From NCBI GenBank assembly GCA_937930535.1, contig CALGKJ010000008.1:1-64000 (forward strand): a stretch of 64,000 nt of DNA, read 5' to 3'. Below are positions 48,401 to 54,169 of this stretch, piece after piece; positions within the stretch are counted from its first letter, which is position 1, and each line of letters begins with the position of its first letter. This DNA comes from an uncultured Clostridia bacterium (lineage in GTDB: Bacteria; Bacillota; Clostridia; Lutisporales; Lutisporaceae). The notes beneath the pieces are model-generated. The model worked only from the letters and a program-made list of their open reading frames with translations. It did no database searches and had not been told where the DNA came from. Made by a program: the position numbers and the translations under genes.

Positions 48401-50393
48401 AGGGGCGGCAGGAATAGCAGGTGTTACCAAGATACTGCTGCAAATGAAATACAGACAATTAGTACCTTCACTGCATTCAAAAACCTTGAATCCAAATATA
48501 GATTTCAGCAGTACTCCTTTCGTAGTACAGCAGCAGCTAAGTGAGTGGAAGCGACCAGTAGTAAATATTGACGGAAGCACAAAGGAATACCCAAGAACTG
48601 CCGGAATATCAGCCTTTGGAGCTGGAGGGGCAAATGCCCATATTATAATTCAGGAGTACACTGGTGTTAACAAGAACACATCGGATAAATTAACAATAGA
48701 TGATAACAATCCGGCTGTCATAGTTATGTCAGCCAGAAATGAAGCAAGACTAAAGGAGCAGGCACAGCAGTTGATAACTGCAATTAATGAACAACAGTAT
48801 ACTGATAAGGATCTTGCTGATATGGCGTACACACTTCAAGCAGGGCGTGAGGCTATGGATGAAAGGCTGGCAATGCTGGCAAGCTCTATAGAACAATTAA
48901 AGCAAAAGCTTGAAGCCTATGTAGAAGGACAAAGTGACATATCAGACTTTTACAGAGGACAGGTAAAGCCTAATAAAGAAGCTTTAGCAGTATTTGCTGT
49001 AGATGAGGAATTAAAGGAAGCTGTTGACAAATGGATACAGCGTAAAAAATATTCAAAGCTTTTGGAGCTTTGGTCAAAGGGCTTAAATGTAGATTGGGAG
49101 AAGTTATATGCAAATGCAAAGCCTAATAGAATCAGTATGCCAACGTACCCCTTTGCAAAAGAACGCTATTGGGTTCCAGAAAATAAAAACAAGACCATAA
49201 ATATAGCAGAAGCACCAAAACCTGCACCAAAGGAAGAAATCAAACCAGAAGTGACTAAGGTTACTGAGCAATACGTTATAAAAGCTGAAAAGTCTGGTAT
49301 TACGGACAGTAAGCAAATAGCAGTAATATTACAAAAGCCTGCAAATATTGCTGACATTATTGAGGAAGCTAAGACTTTGGAAAAGCCTAGAGGAATTTTA
49401 CTCAGCCCGATTTACTATAGTCAGCCTTCCGAGGCTAAGCCTGAAAGTAATATAAGCATTGATACTAAAGCAGACAGTGATAATATAGCTGAACACTTAA
49501 AAAATATGGATTTTGATGATATATTAAAGCTGGTACAGGAAGGAAAGCTGGATATTGAAAAAGCTGAGGAGCTGCTGCTGCAATTAGCTGCTGCAAGCCA
49601 AGAACCAGAAACACAAGAAGCTGAGACTCAGTCATCTCCAGTACAAAATACTAAGGAGAAGTTAGAAAAGCCAGTATGCAGTATAACAGCAGAGATATTG
49701 CAGCGTGAGTTGATCACAAGCCTTGCAGAAGCTCTATACATGAGTGATGGCGAAATTGATATTGATGAAAAGTTTATTGATATGGGACTTGACTCCATAA
49801 CAGGGGTAGAATGGATACAGAAAATAAATAAAACATATGGAGCTGCTGTATCTGCGACTAAGGTTTATGATTATCCAACTATTCGAGAGTTTACTGACTA
49901 TTTGCAAGGAGAGCTGGCAAAGCTAGGTAAATCTGAGCCTAAGTCTGTGTCTGAGGTAAAAACTTCTGACAGCTTTGACGATATAATAAATCAAGTACAA
50001 ACAGGGCAAATGGATATCGAAGAGGCGGAGAAGCTGCTGCTGCAATTGACTCCTCAAAACTCGGAGCTGACAGCACAAGAGTCTCAAATACAAGAACTTG
50101 AGTTCCAAAATACAATAGAGGAACCAAAGGAGCCGGCAGGTGATATAACCCCAGAGGTATTGCAGAGTGAATTGATCACAAGCCTTGCAGAAGCACTGTA
50201 CATGAGTGATGGCGAAATTGATATTGATGAAAAGTTTATTGATATGGGACTTGACTCCATAACAGGGGTAGAATGGATACAGAAAATAAATAAAGCATAT
50301 GGAGTTTCTGTATCTGCAACCAAGGTTTATGATTATCCAACTATTCGGGAGTTTGCAGGTTATCTATTAAAGGAGCTGGCTAAGAGTCGTTAA
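36441..50393 (+). CDS. Trans-AT PKS 2: DH-ACP-KS-(ACP-like)-DH-KR-ACP-KS-DH-KR-ACP-KS-ACP-ACP
   Basis: Approx. domains: DH 36441-37270 (HKVYGQEILPG); ACP 37380-37590; KS 37730-39050; Ser-less ACP-like 39230-39480; DH 39975-40830 (HIIKGQKVLPG); KR 41530-42080; ACP 42420-42650; KS 42858-44110; DH 44690-45550 (HIVKGQHMLPG); KR 46135-46690; ACP 46930-47160; KS 47355-48655; tandem ACPs 49690-50390 (GLDSITGVEW). Confidence 0.93.
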   Translation: MQTQFLININNPILKNHKVYGQEILPGLAYIDMLFQLFRENGHDHTKLELRNLTIYNPLTVSQDHSVLLTIEYTQTPQHNWKIRIEGEEQRNGKITTPKKLYITAEMHTINTISFNETLDISTLQQVKNTLELEDVYKRFRAQDLIHTGFIKAEGKIYNTDSARIINISIGEEALPSSEEFMFHPTLIDGCAVGSMDVFEFVTKGEERLYIPLFYESFRAAELFNKHCITRVQTSSVRGREDILYMTIEFFNLSGKKIGEMKNFATKLVREQGLINRNRKAETQSVKQNEPAKLETAELEKAQTSSTESPAEAENFLRELLAERLRRPANQIDLQAGYYEMGLDSPGLLEIVQGIENKIGTSLSPTLLFEYTTITALADYLSEEYPDKFGSITAEQQVFVSQTSDSEAEENTSEQYSFGNQYIEQINREQEDIAVIGLACRYPKASNPQEFWENLKEASDLVTEIPKSRWDWQKYDNITSPSGKHMSRWGGFIDNHDCFDPHFFRISPREAELIDPQERLFLEACWEAIEDAGYTPNNLVSPRGQNKRRPVGVFAGVMHKDYTLIEAEAVAKKQAFVLSLNCAQIANRVSYFCNFHGPSMAVDTVCSSSLTALHLALESIKRGECEVALAGAVNLSLHPIKYISVGMIDMHSTDGHCRTFGKGGDGYVSGEGIGVVLLKPLSKAIKDKDNIYGVIKGSSINHVGTVSGITVPSPVAHAEMIVDCLKKTNINPRTISYMEAHGTGTSLGDPIEIQGLTKAYRQFTQDVQFCSIGSVKSNFGHAESAAGISGLHKVIMQLHHKTLVPSLHSDELNPYLNLEQSPFYVQHKTEKWKQPVIIENGKEAAYPRRAAISSFGATGSNGHVILEEYIPDGDMQQAPLEQARLQDTKEKAVIVPLSAKNGERLQAYAQKLLKFLKELYTENKPKESKADIRRKLQDIVETKLAKLLAEVLSVEENVIEANQEWSEYGLDPVHITQLKDKLKEQLSIEISLNELNQKSSVASVAISIINNNNEVLEALVDLSSNRNIDSKEAEVNTNKREIKLNELAYTFQVGREAMEERAAFLVKDIPELINKLEAFVEDTTIDNCWKGHIKRNKETIDLFGTDQDAAELIRKWIAKGNLKKIAELWAKGYAVDWELFYKSYRPRRISLPTYPFAMEHYWVPEAGNEAGSNQLAAPMLHPLLHSNTSDFYEQRYSSSFSGSEIFLADHIIKGQKVLPGVAYIEMARAAVAQALGLSAEEQTAIRLKNITWIRPIVVQVPTNVNIGLYPEENGEIAFEIYTMNENNEAIICCQGSALQIMPSKAIVLDIKAIEQQCDKEVFEASQCYDIFRQVGLEYGTAHKGIEKLFTEQNKVLTKLLLPYSISQTLEEYILHPSLMDSALQGTIGFGTDYKNIKSSLPFELQQLDIYSKCTQSMWAYVRYSEGSGSDQKLEKFDIDLCNEAGTVCVSLKGFSTRAMEALTQAVNVKSIAADNTASVEPLVGKILMTPVWDKVSAEKGESITANEKVVIIGGTEDNINAIKQYYPQAAALELKPESTMEEIADTLKAYETIEHIIWIAPYKAVDTLTDYSIVEDQQKGLYQLLRTAKAVISMGYDSRKLCWTVITTSVQPVHEDDYVNPAHAAVHGLVGSMAKEVSSWKIRLADLQADKLMPAKDILELPYDSRKAHPWVYRDNQWYKRQLLPIYNNQKINTAYRKEGVYVVIGGAGDIGEVWSEYMIRTYQAKVIWIGRRKKDAAIQAKIDRLSKLGTPPYYISADATDSSSLQKALEEIKAVYPQINGLVHAALVLKDQIVAEVQEDKFKTVLSTKVDICVSMAKVFDKEKLDFVLFFSSIISFIKNPGQSNYAAGCTFKDSFAHQLSKEWSCKVKVMNWGFWYKEESASPETYQIYLRLTEIGMGAIEAPEAMEALEMLLAGPVNQLALMKTTKPLIIEGLNTTDQITVDNNGTLHRSKRVNSKPAPITNQQLAKNTNIVNKEKAALVQKPVEVKKTGITTDIIREKTTAYIKQVVGEILKIQSNKIDSSEPLERYGIDSIVIVQLTNSLRRVLDNINSTLFFEYQTIDALVEHFVKTRKDALIDLLGLEEKEESAVETEISSTAETSSLAQPINNTAIRRQKRFISHSQESSKGGATEQKLQDIAIIGLSGRYAKADNVNEFWNNLSNGINCITEVPEDRWDWRDFYHEEKGRKGSTYTKWGGFIRDIDKFDPLFFQISPKEAAEMDPQERLFLEAVYESIEDSGYTPSNLCDNRKIGIFAGVMYGQYPTGAKYWSIANRISYLFNFQGPSMSIDTACSSSLTAVHLALESLYSGISECAIAGGVNLIVSPEHMIGLSEMTMLSPGDKCKAFGEKADGFVDGEGVGAIVLKPLQKAIEAGDHIYGIIKGSMLNTAGKTNGYTVPSPTVQYQLVKEAINRADVNARTISYIEAHGTGTALGDPIEISGLTKAFEHYTSDKQFCAIGSAKSNIGHCESAAGIAAITKVLMQLKHGKLVPSLHSKDKNPNIDFSSTPFAVQQELTEWKRPVIEINGITKEYPRIAGISSFGAGGSNAHLIIEEYMPQQQTCLAVSSANPAIIVLSAKSEDRLLEQAKRLLTAIDEVPLEDSHLANIAYTLQTGREAMEERLALIVTSIKELKEKLMSFTEADIKTQQGIADLYRGQVKGNKEMLTVFAADDDMSSTVDTWISKGKYSKLMELWVKGMNLDWNKLYGESRPQRISLPTYPFARERYWVEKAEYTVKAGDVTLLSNSNVLHPLLHQNTSDLSQQCYRTVFSGQEFFLTDHIVKGQHMLPGVVYLEMARAAAEAALGSSVRKAVKDNAMKLNLKNIVWQKPITAEKQPVAINVRIIPDENGELIYEIYSNSSDGEETVHGQGRIVTNLDTDAPVCELDMLKAECSQGILTDSQCYGAFKTIGIEYGPAHMGIQEIYMGSEQVLAKLSLPEAVKNTYSQYVMHPSIMDSALQATIGLMISSGCIKPALPFALQQLEIYNSCTSEMWAFVRYSENSSSEDIVQKFDIDLINESGSICIRLKKFSIRVIDEKSTSEDLIDKADEIYGSTILKPCWEQENTSLAVEMPIYENQLAVICELDNISKEQVESIGKISCIKLNEEQGNVQDRYQAYAVQIFEVIQKLLNNKPNGNVLVQIAVPNCGEQQVFAGLNGMLKTARLENPKLIGQLIQLDKQETTEGLISKLKENQRCSHNKHIKYEKGKRYVSVWKELHTSQKDLYMPWKDNGVYLISGGAGSLGLVFANEIADKARGAKLILTGRSAINDSIQLNIEKLKNLGANAEYKQVDVTDKKAVNNLIKNIIQSFGQINGIIHTAGFIRDSFIIKKTREEFLEVLAPKVMGMMNLDEASQELELDLFVCFSSVAGAVGNPGQADYSAANAYMDVYASYRNELVQAGKRKGRTISINWPLWKDGGIHVDQETENTMLQIMGTIPMKTSTGIKALYKSLLSDSSQVMVMEGNVERFNKIIAEQQPKAPSVRAAAISQLSPTAAEDMLKEKAADYFKKLLSSVIGLPANRIEADAYMDKYGIDSIMIMKMTNQLEKVFGSLSKTLFFEYQSIDELTAYFIKEHNKQLKELLGVKEQQTEPPAIEKNIEAEAVRPVQGFNSKQRFAVQASFTANSSKTKEKQQENMDIAIVGVSGRYPGARNLREYWENLKSGVDSITEIPKERWDHSLYFDEDKNKAGKTYSKWGGFIDGVDQFDPRFFSISPREAETLDPQEKLFLQCVYETLEDAGHTRESLSESIKGNVGVFLGTMYTEYQLYGVQETLMGRPIALAGSPASIANRISYFCNFHGPSIAVDTMCSSSLTTIHLACQAIQNGDCQAAIAGGVNVSIHPNKYLLLAQGKFASSKGRCESFGLGGDGYVPGEGVGAIMLKPLSKAIEDRDQIYGVIKASALNHGGRTNGYTVPNPNAQAGVIAKAIKVAGINPRIISYIEAHGTGTSLGDPIEIAGLTKTFNEYTKDKQYCAIGSAKSNIGHCEGAAGIAGVTKILLQMKYRQLVPSLHSKTLNPNIDFSSTPFVVQQQLSEWKRPVVNIDGSTKEYPRTAGISAFGAGGANAHIIIQEYTGVNKNTSDKLTIDDNNPAVIVMSARNEARLKEQAQQLITAINEQQYTDKDLADMAYTLQAGREAMDERLAMLASSIEQLKQKLEAYVEGQSDISDFYRGQVKPNKEALAVFAVDEELKEAVDKWIQRKKYSKLLELWSKGLNVDWEKLYANAKPNRISMPTYPFAKERYWVPENKNKTINIAEAPKPAPKEEIKPEVTKVTEQYVIKAEKSGITDSKQIAVILQKPANIADIIEEAKTLEKPRGILLSPIYYSQPSEAKPESNISIDTKADSDNIAEHLKNMDFDDILKLVQEGKLDIEKAEELLLQLAAASQEPETQEAETQSSPVQNTKEKLEKPVCSITAEILQRELITSLAEALYMSDGEIDIDEKFIDMGLDSITGVEWIQKINKTYGAAVSATKVYDYPTIREFTDYLQGELAKLGKSEPKSVSEVKTSDSFDDIINQVQTGQMDIEEAEKLLLQLTPQNSELTAQESQIQELEFQNTIEEPKEPAGDITPEVLQSELITSLAEALYMSDGEIDIDEKFIDMGLDSITGVEWIQKINKAYGVSVSATKVYDYPTIREFAGYLLKELAKSR

Positions 50394-50400
50394 TAATAAA

Positions 50401-50437
50401 GCATATGCATGTAAGCACTTAAATTACATGCATATGC
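50401..50437 (+). promoter_or_regulatory. Intercistronic stem-loop
   Basis: GCATATGCATGTAA...TTACATGCATATGC perfect 14-bp stem, no T-tract. Confidence 0.7.
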
Positions 50438-50473
50438 CATAATAATAAAAGTAAATAGATGCAGGAGGGAAAT

Positions 50474-50722
50474 ATGAACAAGCAGGATATATTTGATTTA
50501 GTAATAAAAAACACTCGTGAGGTACTATATGATTTAGGAGAGCACAACTTTCAATATAGCGATAAATTAGTAGATTTGGGAGCCAACTCAGTAGATCGTG
50601 CAGAGATTGTTGCAATGACCTTGGAAGCACTGAACTTGGAGGTTCCTAGAGTTGAGCTGGCAAAAGTAAAAAATATAGGAGAGCTGGTTGAGGTACTCTA
50701 TGAGAAGCTGCAAGCAGTTTGA
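50474..50722 (+). CDS. Discrete acyl carrier protein of HMGS beta-branching cassette
   Basis: 82 aa, GANSVDRAEIVAMTLEALNLEVPRVELAKVKNIGELVEVL; located next to decarboxylating KS and HMGS. Confidence 0.88.
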   Translation: MNKQDIFDLVIKNTREVLYDLGEHNFQYSDKLVDLGANSVDRAEIVAMTLEALNLEVPRVELAKVKNIGELVEVLYEKLQAV

Positions 50723-51938
50723 TTTGCTGATAACAGGCATTGGCATTACCTCTGCTGTAGGACAGGGGCAAGCTGAATTTACAGAAGCCTTGATGCAGGG
50801 TAAAAACAGCTTTGGAGTAATGCGGCGTCCGGGAAGACAGAAAAACAGCAGCTTTATAGGAGCTGAGCTGCCAAGTCTTAATATTCCCGACAGTATACCC
50901 AAAAAAAATCTGCGTACGGCATCATTTTCAGCTCAAGCTGCATTGGTTACACTGCATGAAGCTTGGGAGGATGCAAAGCTGGCTTCGATAGACCCAAGCC
51001 GTATAGGCTTGATTATCGGCGGATCTAACTTTCAACAGAGAGAGCTGATGCTGACCTATGAAAAATATTCGGATCAAGCAAGCTTTATAAGACCTACCTA
51101 TGCAATGTCCTTTATGGATAGCGATATATGCGGTCTTTGCACAGAACAATTTGGCATCAAGGGCTTTGCTTATACACTGGGAGGAGCTTCTGCCAGCGGA
51201 CAAGCGGCAATTATACAGGCAGCAAATGCAGTCAGCTCCGGTCAGGTGGATGTATGCATTGCTGTGGGTGCCTTGATGGATATTTCATACATTGAATGTA
51301 ATGCCTTTCGTGCTCTGGGAGCTATGGGCTCAGACAAATATACCAACGAGCCGGAAAAGGCATGCCGCCCCTTTGATAATAACAGAGATGGCTTCATTTA
51401 TGGAGAAGCCTGCGGAGTTGTAGTAATAGAACGTGCAGAGCATGCATTAAAGCGTCAGGCTAAGCCCTATTCAATATTATCAGGCTGGGCTATGGCTATG
51501 GATGCAAATAGAAATCCCAATCCCTCCTATGAAGGAGAGACTGCTGTAATAAGAAAAGTCCTAGAGCAGGCAAAGCTGCTGCCACAGGATATAGACTATA
51601 TAAATCCACATGGTACAGGCTCAGCTATCGGAGATATTACAGAGTTAAATGCAATTCGTGACTGCGGACTTTCTCATGCATATATCAATGCAACAAAGTC
51701 TATTACAGGACATGGACTTAGTGCGGCAGGTACTGTGGAAGCAATAGCAACTATATTGCAGATGAAGGCTTCAACCCTTCATCCTACAAGAAACCTTGAA
51801 AGCCCAATGGATACATCCTTTAACTGGGTACAAGACAAGCCTATTGAACATAAAATGAAAAATGCAATAAGCCTAAGCATGGGCTTCGGAGGAATAAACA
51901 CTGCAATCTGCCTGCAAGCAGTAAAAGTGGACAAATAA
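50700..51938 (+). CDS. Decarboxylating ketosynthase (PksF-type, Cys to Ser)
   Basis: KS fold with active site YTLGGASASGQAAI (Ser where KS has Cys) and NPHGTGSAIGD; ATG 50700 overlaps the ACP gene end. Confidence 0.88.
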   Translation: MRSCKQFDLLITGIGITSAVGQGQAEFTEALMQGKNSFGVMRRPGRQKNSSFIGAELPSLNIPDSIPKKNLRTASFSAQAALVTLHEAWEDAKLASIDPSRIGLIIGGSNFQQRELMLTYEKYSDQASFIRPTYAMSFMDSDICGLCTEQFGIKGFAYTLGGASASGQAAIIQAANAVSSGQVDVCIAVGALMDISYIECNAFRALGAMGSDKYTNEPEKACRPFDNNRDGFIYGEACGVVVIERAEHALKRQAKPYSILSGWAMAMDANRNPNPSYEGETAVIRKVLEQAKLLPQDIDYINPHGTGSAIGDITELNAIRDCGLSHAYINATKSITGHGLSAAGTVEAIATILQMKASTLHPTRNLESPMDTSFNWVQDKPIEHKMKNAISLSMGFGGINTAICLQAVKVDK

Positions 51939-51961
51939 AAAATAAAGATATATAGAACTCA

Positions 51962-52055
51962 GATAAGAGTTTTTTCCTAGACTTGTTATACAACGGCATT
52001 GCCCCATAGAGCAGTTTGAGCAGTTTGAAAACAGTGGAAGGAAATAACTCTTATC
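51962..52055 (+). promoter_or_regulatory. Intercistronic long-arm stem-loop
   Basis: GATAAGAGTTTTTTCCT (51962-51978) pairs with AGGAAATAACTCTTATC (52039-52055), 16/17 complementary. Confidence 0.7.
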
Positions 52056-52087
52056 GCATACAACACTATTAAAGAGGGAGATAAAAT

Positions 52088-53347
52088 ATGATAACTGTAG
52101 GAATTGAAGCTATGAATGTTTTTGGTGGTACAGCATATCTTGACGTTATGCAGCTGGCTAAGCATCGTAATCTTGATACTACAAGATTCGATAACCTGCT
52201 GATGAAGGAAAAGGCTGTAGCACTACCCTATGAAGACCCGGTAACTTATGGCATCAATGCTGCCAAGCCTATAATAGACTCTCTTTCAGAAGCAGAAAAG
52301 GACAGAATCGAGCTGTTAATCACTTGCACCGAGTCAGGAATTGATTTTGGAAAATCCATGAGTACATATATACACCATTATCTGGGATTAAATCGAAATT
52401 GCCGTATGTTTGAAATAAAGCAGGCATGCTACTCTGGTACTGCGGGCTTTCAAATGGCAGTTAACTTTATATTGTCTCGAACCTCTCCCGGTGCTAAAGC
52501 CCTGGTAGTTGCAACTGATATTTCACGTTTTATATCAGTTGATGCAGGTGATGGACTGACTGAGGACTGGTCCTTTGCAGAGCCCAGTGCGGGAGCAGGT
52601 GCAACTGCACTTTTAGTCAGCGAAAAGCCCTATGTATTTCAGGTGGATATAGGTGCCAACGGATATTACGGCTATGAGGTTATGGATACATGCCGACCTG
52701 TTCCAGACAGCGAAGCCGGAGATGCGGATTTATCTTTGTCATCCTATTTGGACTGCTGTGAAAGAGCATACAAGGAATATGAAAAAAGGGTAGAAGGAGC
52801 AGACTATAAAGAGACCTTTCAATACCTTGCCTTTCATACGCCCTTTGGCGGAATGGTAAAAGGCGCGCACCGTACAATGATGAGAAAAATAGCCAAGGCT
52901 AAGCCACAGGAAATAGAAGCTGACTTTCAAAATCGTGTTATGCCGGGTTTGGAATATTGTCAAAGGGTTGGCAATATTATGGGGGCAACCTCATACCTGT
53001 CATTGGCAAGTACCATTGACAATGGCTGCTTTGATACACCCAAGAGAATAGGCTGTTTTTCTTACGGATCTGGCTGCTGTTCTGAATTTTACAGCGGTAT
53101 AGTGTCGCCAGAAGGGCAAAAGCGTCAAAAAAGATTTAATATCAATCAGAACTTAGATGAACGCTATAAATTATCTATGGACGAATATGAAACCCTGCTA
53201 AAGGGGAGCAGTGCGGTAAAATTCGGCACTCGAAATGTCAAGCTTGATTTTGACTTGATTCCAGATGCCTTAAGCTCCTGTCACGGAAAGAAAAGGCTTG
53301 TACTGGAAGAAATACGAGAGTTTCATCGCAAATACAGGTGGGTATAA
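52088..53347 (+). CDS. HMG-CoA synthase homologue for beta-branching (PksG-type)
   Basis: MITVGIEAMNVFGGTAYLDV; EIKQACYSGTAGFQMAVNFI active-site Cys; HTPFGGMVKGAHRTMMR; MGATSYLSLASTI. Confidence 0.93.
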   Translation: MITVGIEAMNVFGGTAYLDVMQLAKHRNLDTTRFDNLLMKEKAVALPYEDPVTYGINAAKPIIDSLSEAEKDRIELLITCTESGIDFGKSMSTYIHHYLGLNRNCRMFEIKQACYSGTAGFQMAVNFILSRTSPGAKALVVATDISRFISVDAGDGLTEDWSFAEPSAGAGATALLVSEKPYVFQVDIGANGYYGYEVMDTCRPVPDSEAGDADLSLSSYLDCCERAYKEYEKRVEGADYKETFQYLAFHTPFGGMVKGAHRTMMRKIAKAKPQEIEADFQNRVMPGLEYCQRVGNIMGATSYLSLASTIDNGCFDTPKRIGCFSYGSGCCSEFYSGIVSPEGQKRQKRFNINQNLDERYKLSMDEYETLLKGSSAVKFGTRNVKLDFDLIPDALSSCHGKKRLVLEEIREFHRKYRWV

Positions 53348-54111
53348 TGGATTATAAAGCTATTAAGGTAAGATACCAAGATACAATATGCTTTGTACAG
53401 CTTTGCAACACAGACAACAATAATGCCATTAATGACTGTTTGATAAAAGAACTGCATCATGTACTTGACATATGCATGGAAACAGTGACCATTGTTGTTT
53501 TGGAGGGTATGCCTGAGGTATTCTGTATGGGTGCTGACTTTCAGGAGATAAATGCAAAAAGACTAAGCGGCGAGGAAAATACCAGCAATCCAGAGCCTTT
53601 ATATGATCTATGGACGAAGCTGGCTGCAGGTCCTTATATTGTTATATCCCATGTCAGAGGCAAGGTTAATGCAGGCGGTATCGGCTTTATTGCCGCCAGC
53701 GATATAGTTTTAGCAGACAATACTGCTGAGTTCAGCTTGTCAGAAATGCTGTTCGGGCTGTTACCAGCCTGTGTTATGCCGTTTTTGATACGCAGAATAG
53801 GCTTTCAAAAAGCTAATTATTTAACCCTGATGACCCAGCCCATTCAAGTTCAACAGGCACTCGCATGGGGACTGGTGGATGCAAGTGATGACCAAAGTGC
53901 TGCTTTGCTTCGCAAGCATCTGCTTAGACTAAGACACTTATCAAAGGCTGCTATTTCACGTCATAAAGTATATATGAATAAGCTGAGTGATTCAATTTAC
54001 CAGTCAAAGGCACTAGCCTTGGAAGCCAATATTGAGGCTTTCTCTGACCCTGTTAATCTTGAGAAGATTTATAGATATGTTGAAAAAGGTAAATTTCCAT
54101 GGGAAGCTTAA
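53347..54111 (+). CDS. Enoyl-CoA hydratase/isomerase ECH1 (PksH-type)
   Basis: Crotonase-fold LEGMPEVFCMGADFQEI and VRGKVNAGGIGFIAASDIVLAD; ATG overlaps HMGS stop. Confidence 0.88.
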   Translation: MDYKAIKVRYQDTICFVQLCNTDNNNAINDCLIKELHHVLDICMETVTIVVLEGMPEVFCMGADFQEINAKRLSGEENTSNPEPLYDLWTKLAAGPYIVISHVRGKVNAGGIGFIAASDIVLADNTAEFSLSEMLFGLLPACVMPFLIRRIGFQKANYLTLMTQPIQVQQALAWGLVDASDDQSAALLRKHLLRLRHLSKAAISRHKVYMNKLSDSIYQSKALALEANIEAFSDPVNLEKIYRYVEKGKFPWEA

Positions 54112-54124
54112 AAAAATGGAGAAG

Positions 54125-54154
54125 CTGCATAGCTATAAAATGCAGGCTATGTAG
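54125..54154 (+). promoter_or_regulatory. Intercistronic stem-loop
   Basis: CTGCATAGC...GCTATGTAG upstream of PKS3 RBS. Confidence 0.5.
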
Positions 54155-54169
54155 TAACGGAGGTTATAT

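Noticed and set aside
53338-53346. GTG start for ECH1 given in the ORF track
   Set aside because: ATG at 53347 overlapping the HMGS stop (TAATG) is the more likely translationally coupled start.
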